Shown here: positions 8,249 through 13,247 of the stretch, one piece after another
How the letters are laid out: every line of letters starts with the position of its first letter
Numbering within the stretch: the stretch's first letter is position 1
Assembly: GCA_029561505.1 (NCBI GenBank)
Contig: JAKQXK010000438.1
Location: 1-13,247, forward strand
Direction: 5' to 3'
Source of the DNA: Spirochaetota bacterium
Lineage (GTDB): Bacteria; Spirochaetota; Leptospiria; Turneriellales; Turneriellaceae
DNA length: 13,247 nt
Made by a program: the position numbers and the translations under genes
Notes under the pieces: generated by a model
The model's database searches: none
Told to the model about the DNA's origin: nothing
The model's input: only the letters and a program-made list of their open reading frames with translations

Positions 8249-8276
8249 GGAACTTTTTATTATATTATGGGTCAGC
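8249..8276 (+). promoter_or_regulatory. ECF sigma (sigma-E-like) promoter
   Basis: GGAACTT (8249-8255), a 16-base AT-rich spacer and TCAGC (8272-8276) match the sigma-E/ECF consensus GGAACTT-N16-TCTGA closely. Transcription would begin near 8281-8283 and run through the cluster that encodes the ECF sigma factor itself. This is the usual positive autoregulation of such operons. The assignment is from consensus only; the cognate sigma factor is inferred from position. Confidence 0.6.
8259..8264 (-). promoter_or_regulatory. Candidate -10 for the M23/ankyrin unit
   Basis: Read on the minus strand this is a perfect TATAAT, 54 bases upstream of the M23 ATG. The -35 region 17-18 bases further upstream is poor. 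It overlaps the spacer of the ECF-type promoter on the other strand, so the two divergent promoters would compete for polymerase. Confidence 0.35.
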
Positions 8277-8283
8277 AGGGTTA

Positions 8284-8307
8284 TCAGGGGCAGCGAATCA
8301 CCCCTGA
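8284..8307 (+). promoter_or_regulatory. 5'-leader hairpin abutting the ribosome binding site
   Basis: TCAGGGG (8284-8290) and CCCCTGA (8301-8307) form a perfect 7-bp stem with a 10-base loop. The right arm ends on the first A of the AAGGAG Shine-Dalgarno (8307-8312). If transcription starts near 8281-8283, the hairpin is at the extreme 5' end of the mRNA. It could stabilise the message or affect ribosome access. It could also be a DNA operator, since it is palindromic. No T-run follows, so it is not a terminator. Confidence 0.45.
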
Positions 8308-8325
8308 AGGAGACTCAGAGATACC

Positions 8326-8778
8326 ATGAAATATACGACAAATATAATGCGCCGTGTGCTGATTGTGCTCGGCGTGATGACGGTGCTGACCGCGGGTGCC
8401 TGCCGTAACTGGAAGCACAAGTCACCCGAAGAGCGCGCCGAATGGGTAACCAAACGCATCACCAAAGAGCTCGACCTCAACGATGGCCAGAAACAGACCC
8501 TGACGGCGATCAAGAATGATCTGCTGGCCAAACACGCGGCCGAAAAATCAGAACGCGATGCCCAGCTGAAGCAGTTTACCGAACTGATGCGCAAAGACAC
8601 AGTCGATGCCGCAAAACTGGCCGATCTCAAGAAAAAGCACCAGCAGATGCGTGACCGCGCCGAAGAGTATTTTCTCACCAAATTGGTCGAGTTTCATAAG
8701 GTTCTTACACCAGAGCAGCGCAACAAATCAGCCGACCTGCTGCAAAAGCACATGAGCCGCTTCATGGGAGAGAAATAG
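8326..8778 (+). CDS. Spy/CpxP/CnrX-like exported protein (LTxxQ type), probable envelope sensor
   Basis: The 150-residue product has a signal segment (residues 9-25) ending LTAGAC, a relaxed lipobox-like sequence with Cys26, so it may be a lipoprotein. The mature part is highly charged and helical. It has the two hallmarks of the Spy/CpxP/heavy-metal-resistance superfamily: LDLNDGQKQTL (49-59, an LTxxQ variant) and a perfect LTPEQ (127-131). Spy and CpxP are periplasmic chaperones or stress regulators, and CnrX is a metal sensor controlling an ECF sigma factor. Five His lie in the mature part (31, 70, 105, 124, 142) and could bind metal, but this is not shown. AAGGAG at 8307-8312 is 13 bases from the ATG, a long spacing. 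The ECF sigma gene follows 13 bases after the stop, which favours a sensor role in signalling. Confidence 0.8.
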   Translation: MKYTTNIMRRVLIVLGVMTVLTAGACRNWKHKSPEERAEWVTKRITKELDLNDGQKQTLTAIKNDLLAKHAAEKSERDAQLKQFTELMRKDTVDAAKLADLKKKHQQMRDRAEEYFLTKLVEFHKVLTPEQRNKSADLLQKHMSRFMGEK

Positions 8779-8791
8779 ATCACTCGAACCA

Positions 8792-9286
8792 ATGGAATTT
8801 TCGCAGATCATCGAAGAGACGAGGCGACCGGTACTTGCGGCAATACGCAGGTACCTCGACTCGCGCTTTGCATACGCAATCGATGACGTTGCGCAAGAGG
8901 TCTATCTCAGGGCGTACAAGGCCCTCACCAAAAACAGGCTAGAAGACGATACGAAACTCAGGTCATACCTGTATACGATCGCCAAGAACGAGTCACTGCG
9001 CATGAATGCGCGTTGCAGGCGCGAAGAGATGAAGGCAGAAAAGTTTCTTGTGGCGAAGCGCGAAAAGCTGCGCCACAGCGAGGCACTGCCACCCGAAACT
9101 TTCGACGAACGGGACGCACTCGTCGAGGCGCTGGCCACGTTACCAGAACACTACGCGAAGGTGGTCGAGCTGACCCTGCTCGGGTTCACCGCGCGTGAAA
9201 TTGTCGACAAACTTGAGATCAGACCTGGCACGGTAAAGTCGCGACTTTCGCGGGGGCTGACGATTCTGAGACAGAAACTTGCATGA
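8792..9286 (+). CDS. ECF-family RNA polymerase sigma factor
   Basis: At 164 residues this has the two-domain size of ECF sigma factors. Region 2 covers about 10-75, with the core-binding DDVAQEVYLRAYKAL (31-45) and the -10-recognition helix KLRSYLYTIAKNESL (55-69). A charged linker follows (75-108). Region 4 covers about 109-162, with ALATLPEHYAKVVELTLLG (113-131) and the -35-binding helix-turn-helix IRPGTVKSRLSRGLTILRQKL (143-163). It redirects RNA polymerase to stress promoters. The gene lies between a periplasmic LTxxQ protein and a tiny membrane protein, and an ECF-type promoter heads the cluster. This suggests an autoregulated, membrane-signalled switch. No strong Shine-Dalgarno precedes the ATG, so translation may be coupled to the upstream gene. 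Confidence 0.93.
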   Translation: MEFSQIIEETRRPVLAAIRRYLDSRFAYAIDDVAQEVYLRAYKALTKNRLEDDTKLRSYLYTIAKNESLRMNARCRREEMKAEKFLVAKREKLRHSEALPPETFDERDALVEALATLPEHYAKVVELTLLGFTAREIVDKLEIRPGTVKSRLSRGLTILRQKLA

Positions 9287-9570
9287 GGCAAAGAACCATG
9301 AAGAAAAAAACAAATAATGCGATAGCGCAGGCAATAGCAGAAAGACTACACAGCGACAGTTGGGCGGGCGACCTCAGCGCCCGTGTCGAAGATTCACGCC
9401 GCAACCGCAGCCGCAACAGAAACCGGTTTTTGGTGGCGATGGCGTTTTTTGCGATCGCAGGTTTTCTGACGACTGACGAACTTCTCGACGACGATAACGA
9501 CGCCGAAAATATGTACGCAATGGTTGAACAGGTAACTTTGGTACCCTTTGCGGGAAGAATTGTTGAATAA
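9283..9570 (+). CDS. Small single-span membrane protein, candidate anti-sigma factor
   Basis: This 95-residue protein (90 if the second ATG at 9298 is used) has a basic, helical N-terminus of about 48 residues ending in an Arg/Asn-rich stretch (39-48). One hydrophobic segment follows (FLVAMAFFAIAGFLTT, 49-64), then a short acidic tail (DELLDDDNDAEN, 65-76) and about 20 more residues. The positive-inside rule places the N-terminus in the cytoplasm. No zinc-binding HxxxCxxC motif of classical ZAS anti-sigma factors is present. The size, topology and position, overlapping the sigma stop by ATGA, resemble CnrY, the small membrane anti-sigma factor of CnrH. I saw no clear sequence match, so the role is inferred from context. 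The dioxygenase gene overlaps its 3' end. Confidence 0.7.
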   Translation: MRQRTMKKKTNNAIAQAIAERLHSDSWAGDLSARVEDSRRNRSRNRNRFLVAMAFFAIAGFLTTDELLDDDNDAENMYAMVEQVTLVPFAGRIVE

Positions 9571-10360
9571 ACCCAACCAGCGATTGCCCGCGTTTTTCAT
9601 AGGCCACGGCTCGCCGATGAACGCGCTGGAGCAAAACGAATTTACTGACGCTTGGCGTGATGCCGCTCACGGGCTGCCTCCCGTCAGAGCAATACTCATG
9701 GTGTCGGCGCACTGGCTGACTCCGGGTACGCAGGTCACGGCCATGGAAAAGCCGCAGACTATACATGACTTTGGTGGCTTTCCGAAAGAGCTGTTCGCAG
9801 TCGATTACCCGGCTGCAGGTGCGCCGGGTATCGCCGAAGAAATTATCGCGCAGTTAAACGGCGTGGCTTCGGTGCGTAAGAATTTCAACTGGGGTCTCGA
9901 CCATGGGGCATGGAGCATTCTCGTGCACATGTTTCCCGAAGCGAACGTGCCGGTGGTGCAGCTGAGCATAGACGCCGACGCGACACCTGAACACTATTTT
10001 GCTCTCGGCCGCGCGCTGCAACCGTTGCGCGAAAATGGCATATTAATCATCGGCAGCGGCAATATTGTGCACAATCTCGCGCGCGTTGAGTGGCCGCGCC
10101 TCAACGAACGCAACTACGCGGCCGACTGGGCGCGTGAAGCGATGGCATTTTCGGGGCAACTTCTGGCTAAGAAAGACTGGCAGAGACTCATCGATTTTCA
10201 GAAACTGCCGCAGACTATGCATATCGCAATCAACAGCGGCGAACATTATTTTCCCTTATTGTATGTGCTGGGCTGTGCCTTTGAAGACGAAAACGTTACG
10301 CTCTTTAATGATGTCGCAGTCGGCGGAGCGCTCTCGATGACAAGCGTGCGGCTCGGTTAA
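9563..10360 (+). CDS. Class III extradiol dioxygenase, DODA/YgiD type
   Basis: The sequence closely follows the 4,5-DOPA extradiol dioxygenase family (E. coli YgiD): GHGSPMNAL, VSAHW, TIHDFGGFP, WGLDHGAWSILVHMFP, GSGNIVHNL and EHYFPLLYVLG, ending in SM.SVRLG. Metal ligands from this start are His15, His50, His170 and His228. The family cleaves catechol rings such as L-DOPA using Fe(II) or Zn(II); the natural substrate here is unknown. Length, about 265 residues, is normal. Several TTG codons could be the start. I chose 9563 because GGGAAG (9552-9557) lies five bases upstream; TTG at 9548 would add five residues. It overlaps the small membrane-protein gene by 8 bases and is followed nine bases later by the DUF482 gene, so it looks co-transcribed with the ECF module. 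Confidence 0.9.
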   Translation: MNKPNQRLPAFFIGHGSPMNALEQNEFTDAWRDAAHGLPPVRAILMVSAHWLTPGTQVTAMEKPQTIHDFGGFPKELFAVDYPAAGAPGIAEEIIAQLNGVASVRKNFNWGLDHGAWSILVHMFPEANVPVVQLSIDADATPEHYFALGRALQPLRENGILIIGSGNIVHNLARVEWPRLNERNYAADWAREAMAFSGQLLAKKDWQRLIDFQKLPQTMHIAINSGEHYFPLLYVLGCAFEDENVTLFNDVAVGGALSMTSVRLG

Positions 10361-10369
10361 GAGCCTTCT

Positions 10370-11533
10370 GTGAACCTGCAGGTTATCGATTCAGTTGCGG
10401 CCATTGACGCCGTTCGCTGGAACGCCCTCGTAGAACCGGGCAATCCCTTCATGCGCCATGAGTTCTTGCATGCGCTTGAAGAGACGGCTTGCATCGGTAA
10501 GGGGCTTGCGTGGCAACCGAAGTTTATTGTGGCAACCGAGGGCCAGCATTACCGCGGTGCCGTTGCCGCTTTTGAACGCAGCGATTCTTACGGCGAATAT
10601 ATCTTCGATTGGGCTTGGGCCAACGCGTACGCTGAAGCGCGCCTGCCGTATTACCCGAAAATCACAGTTGCAGCCCCCTTTACCCCCGCGTCTGGGCGCA
10701 GAATGCTTCTCGCCGACCAGAACGATGATATCACTTTCGAAGCACTCGTCACGGGGCTCGAAGGCAGCGCACTTGAACTGCACACATCGGGAATTCACCT
10801 GTTATGCACGACCCGTAGTGAACAGAAACAGCTTTCGCAATCGGGGTTCTTGCCACGGCTGACGCACCAGTACCACTGGCTGAACCGCGACTACCGTTCA
10901 TTCGACGAGTACCTCGCCGTGCTGCGCGCACACCGGCGCAAAGAAATCAAGCGCGAGCGGCGAAAATGCGCCGAACTGGGCCTTGAAATTAAAATTTTGA
11001 CAAAATCTCAGATCGAACCACGCCACATCGACGCCATGTATGTTTTCTACGCGGCCACGTATGCGCGTAAGTGGGGTTCGCCGTACCTCAACCGCGAGAC
11101 GTATCATGCACTTCTGCGGCGCATGCGCGACAGCATCGTGCTGGTAATGGCTTTCGATCAGGGGCGCGAAGTGGCCGGTTCGATCGCGTTTCACAGCGCA
11201 GACCGGCTCTTTGGCCGCTATTGGGGAGCAAGCGGCAACTTTCCTTATCTGCACTTCGAATTGTGCTTCTACAGCCTCATAGAATATGCAATCGGGAACA
11301 AGATACATATATTCGAGGCCGGCGCTCAGGGTGAACACAAATTTCAGCGCGGCTTCACCGCAATGCCCGTTTATAGTTCTCACAAACTCTTCGACGAAGG
11401 CGGTGCCGACGCGATCGCGCGTTACCTGCGGCAAGAACGCCGGGCAACGGCGCGCGCCCTGATGGCTTACCGGTCACATTCGCCGATCAAGGGCGATCAG
11501 CCATATATTCCAGAGCTCGAAGACGACGGCTGA
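10370..11533 (+). CDS. FemAB/GNAT-like protein of the DUF482 (COG3146) family
   Basis: The 387-residue protein carries the family's conserved blocks in order: NPFMRHEFLHALEE (25-38), SYGEYIFDWAWANAY (73-87), YYPKITVAAPFTPASGRRML (94-113), QYHWLNRDYRSFDEYL (167-182), YARKWGSPYL (231-240), FGRYWG (281-286), LHFELCFYS (294-302) and FEAGAQGEHKFQRGF (315-329). Databases label this family 'peptidoglycan biosynthesis protein' through distant similarity to FemAB aminoacyl transferases with a double GNAT fold. The real substrate has not, to my knowledge, been established. No signal peptide is seen, so it is cytoplasmic. The start is GTG at 10370, nine bases after the dioxygenase stop. It is the last gene of the five-gene cluster. 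Confidence 0.87.
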   Translation: MNLQVIDSVAAIDAVRWNALVEPGNPFMRHEFLHALEETACIGKGLAWQPKFIVATEGQHYRGAVAAFERSDSYGEYIFDWAWANAYAEARLPYYPKITVAAPFTPASGRRMLLADQNDDITFEALVTGLEGSALELHTSGIHLLCTTRSEQKQLSQSGFLPRLTHQYHWLNRDYRSFDEYLAVLRAHRRKEIKRERRKCAELGLEIKILTKSQIEPRHIDAMYVFYAATYARKWGSPYLNRETYHALLRRMRDSIVLVMAFDQGREVAGSIAFHSADRLFGRYWGASGNFPYLHFELCFYSLIEYAIGNKIHIFEAGAQGEHKFQRGFTAMPVYSSHKLFDEGGADAIARYLRQERRATARALMAYRSHSPIKGDQPYIPELEDDG

Positions 11534-11548
11534 ACCAGCATCGCCGTC
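11525..11548. repeat. Inverted repeat at the convergent gene ends
   Basis: GACGGC (11525-11530) and GCCGTC (11543-11548) form a 6-bp stem around a 12-base loop holding the DUF482 stop codon. It is the only hairpin seen near the 29-base gap between the two converging genes. The long loop and lack of a T-run make it a weak terminator candidate. Confidence 0.25.
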
Positions 11549-11562
11549 AGGCAATCGGGCCG

Positions 11563-13188
11563 TTATTCGAAACTACCTTTGCCGATAAATTCACGCAGAA
11601 TCGAAGTCGACGGTACATCATCGGGTGCAATAGCCACAAACTGGTCGAGCAATTGCCGCAGCCGAAATGCAGTTGCGTAAGCCTCATGATTGCCTGGCAC
11701 CTCGAGCAGGTAGCGGTCTGCAAAGACCTTGAGCACGGCCAGCTCGTAGACGAGCGAAGTGTCGAAAACAGCGTCAGCCTGCCCGACAAAAGGAAAAATG
11801 TATTGCTGCTCCCCGGCGCGCACGTCTCCCCAACGGCGAATATTGTCGTGAGTCGCAAAACCTCTTTGGCGGCGGTCGCGAACGATGCGGCGTATTAGCC
11901 TCAGATCAGACGGATTTATATGGCTCACGAGGTCGATCGGCAGGGTGAGCAATGGCTGAATGAAAATGCGAAAAACATTCTCTGATGGCAGCACCCGTTC
12001 AAGCAGCGCCGGATTAAGGCCGTGTATGCCTTCAAGCACCAGCAGCTTGCCCCGGGTCATGTGAATGCGGCGCCCGCCCGCCGGGTCGCAGATTCCGGTG
12101 CGAAAGTCATATTTGGCCGTAACCTGCTCTTTGCCTGCCAAGAGTGCTCCGAGATGCTGCGCTAGGAGTTCAAGGTTCAGCGAACCGAGAGTTTCAAAAT
12201 CTTTTTCGCCTTTGTGATTCAATGGCGCGTCGTCGCGATTGCGGTAATAGTCGTCGAGCGAGAGACCTTCGGGCACAAAACCGTTGATGCGCAGCTGAAT
12301 CGAAAGCCTGCGGATAAATGTTGTCTTGCCCGATGACGAAGGGCCGGCCACGCAGATGATCTGCGTATTGTGCCGCGCGGCAATTGTGTCGGCGAGCTGC
12401 GCCAGCCGCTTTTCGTGATAGCCCTCGGCGACACGAATCACCTCGCTTACACGACCATCGACGCAGGCCCGGTTGAGTTCACCGACGCTCGAAAGCCCGA
12501 ATGAGTGCAGCCATTGCCCGCTCTCTTCAGAAAGCTGAGCGAAGGGCTCAAAGCCGGGTGGCACTTCGGTATCCTCACCCGATAGCAGAACCAGCGAGTT
12601 TAAGCCGGCCTTGATGCGAAATTCACTAATGAGCCCTGCGTGCGGCAGCAGTGGCCCATTATAAAGGGCATAGATTCTTCCGCACGTTACTAATGGTGTC
12701 GTCAGTGAACGCGCTCCTTTCAAAAGCTGTACCGCATCACTCTGGTGGTGTTTTCGAAAATAGCTGAGTGCCTCATCGATGCTCCACCACTCTTGGCGAA
12801 AATCGGCCCGCTGTGCGATGAGCTCGCGAATGCGGCGCGTCAGTTTATCGGCAATCTCTTGCAGCGTATAGGGTACTTTGCCTTCGATGTGCATCCACTG
12901 TGCGCTGCCGACTGCAAAGCCGAGCTTCAGTTGCAGCGGCGGTGAAAAATCCTGCGCGGCCTCGACGATGAGCAATGCGAGCGAATGGCGCAAGACGCGT
13001 TCGCCCTCCCAATTTTCTGCAGTCAGCGGCTCAACGTGCACGTCAGAAAAAAGCTGCGCGTCGAGCGAAGTCACCCGGTGATCAACGAGTGCGGCGACGA
13101 CTGGCGAGTCTCCCATTTTATCGGGTAAAACTTCTGCCAGCACCGAACCCGTTTTAACTTCGGTTTCTGATTTGTCTTCCCGCGTCAT
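11563..13188 (-). CDS. Uridine-kinase-family nucleoside kinase with ThrRS-like N-terminal domains
   Basis: This 541-residue protein has three parts. Residues about 10-60 look like a TGS domain (VKTGSVLAEVL, PVVAALVDHRV). Residues about 61-230 resemble the second additional domain of threonyl-tRNA synthetase (RHSLALLIVEAAQDF at 67-81). Residues about 275-515 form a P-loop kinase of the uridine kinase/phosphoribulokinase type: Walker A GPSSSGKTTF (282-291), LDDYYRNRDD (311-320), DFETLGSLN (330-338), VLEGIHGLN (384-392) and RRIVRDRRQRGF (433-444). The enzyme probably phosphorylates a nucleoside with ATP or GTP. The domain set is known in spirochaetes and other bacteria, and the role of the ThrRS-like part is unclear. 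The frame stays open upstream to the window edge with only a weak Shine-Dalgarno before ATG 13188, so a longer N-terminus is possible. Confidence 0.87.
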   Translation of the reverse strand: MTREDKSETEVKTGSVLAEVLPDKMGDSPVVAALVDHRVTSLDAQLFSDVHVEPLTAENWEGERVLRHSLALLIVEAAQDFSPPLQLKLGFAVGSAQWMHIEGKVPYTLQEIADKLTRRIRELIAQRADFRQEWWSIDEALSYFRKHHQSDAVQLLKGARSLTTPLVTCGRIYALYNGPLLPHAGLISEFRIKAGLNSLVLLSGEDTEVPPGFEPFAQLSEESGQWLHSFGLSSVGELNRACVDGRVSEVIRVAEGYHEKRLAQLADTIAARHNTQIICVAGPSSSGKTTFIRRLSIQLRINGFVPEGLSLDDYYRNRDDAPLNHKGEKDFETLGSLNLELLAQHLGALLAGKEQVTAKYDFRTGICDPAGGRRIHMTRGKLLVLEGIHGLNPALLERVLPSENVFRIFIQPLLTLPIDLVSHINPSDLRLIRRIVRDRRQRGFATHDNIRRWGDVRAGEQQYIFPFVGQADAVFDTSLVYELAVLKVFADRYLLEVPGNHEAYATAFRLRQLLDQFVAIAPDDVPSTSILREFIGKGSFE

Positions 13189-13247
13189 CGTAATCGTCGC
13201 CTGCCTCGGCAGCGACCGCTGGTTTAGCAGCAGGTGCAGACTCTCGG

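Noticed and set aside
10898..11434. 178-codon minus-strand frame opposite the DUF482 gene
   Set aside because: The plus strand carries well-conserved family blocks throughout this stretch, so the minus frame is a shadow.

Overview
The window is about 13 kb of gene-dense bacterial chromosome from a diderm (Gram-negative-type) organism. It carries a heptosyltransferase-type GT9 enzyme, an OmpA-type peptidoglycan-anchored protein and several proteins with export signals. Base composition is moderately GC-rich and looks even throughout. No tRNA, rRNA, CRISPR array, insertion sequence or phage gene was seen. A spirochaete of the Leptospirales (for example a Turneriella-like organism) is a reasonable guess from the gene families: a TGS/ThrRS-like nucleoside kinase, a relaxed lipobox and an OmpA-family outer-membrane protein. 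This is inference from gene content, not proof.

Layout. (1) 1-2514, plus strand: the 3' end of peptidyl-tRNA hydrolase (pth), tRNA(Ile)-lysidine synthase (tilS) and a GT9 glycosyltransferase, packed with 1-base spacing and then an ATGA overlap. (2) 2515-2646: a short intergenic region with a candidate promoter. It leads into an exported OmpA-domain protein (2647-3954). (3) 3956-8205, minus strand: a two-gene unit read right to left. A triple-SH3b plus M23 peptidase comes first, then, through an ATGA overlap, a 986-residue exported ankyrin-repeat protein with a propeller-like C-terminal part. The ankyrin gene ends one base from the OmpA gene, tail to tail. (4) 8206-8325: a divergent regulatory region with an ECF-type promoter (GGAACTT-16-TCAGC) and a perfect 7-bp hairpin just ahead of the ribosome binding site. 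(5) 8326-11533, plus strand: a tight five-gene cluster. It encodes a Spy/CpxP/CnrX-like exported protein, an ECF sigma factor, a 95-residue one-helix membrane protein (candidate anti-sigma factor), a DODA/YgiD-type extradiol dioxygenase and a FemAB/GNAT-like DUF482 protein. (6) 11563-13188, minus strand: a uridine-kinase-family nucleoside kinase with threonyl-tRNA-synthetase-like N-terminal domains.

How the genes may work together. The left end is translation quality control plus envelope glycan synthesis. The middle is envelope architecture: a peptidoglycan-anchored OmpA protein, a peptidoglycan endopeptidase and its coupled ankyrin partner. The most interesting part is 8249-9570. A periplasmic LTxxQ-type sensor, an ECF sigma factor and a very small single-span membrane protein sit behind an ECF-type promoter. 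This matches, in a different gene order, the parts list of the CnrYXH-type signalling system of Cupriavidus. The two downstream enzymes would be co-transcribed and are candidate outputs.
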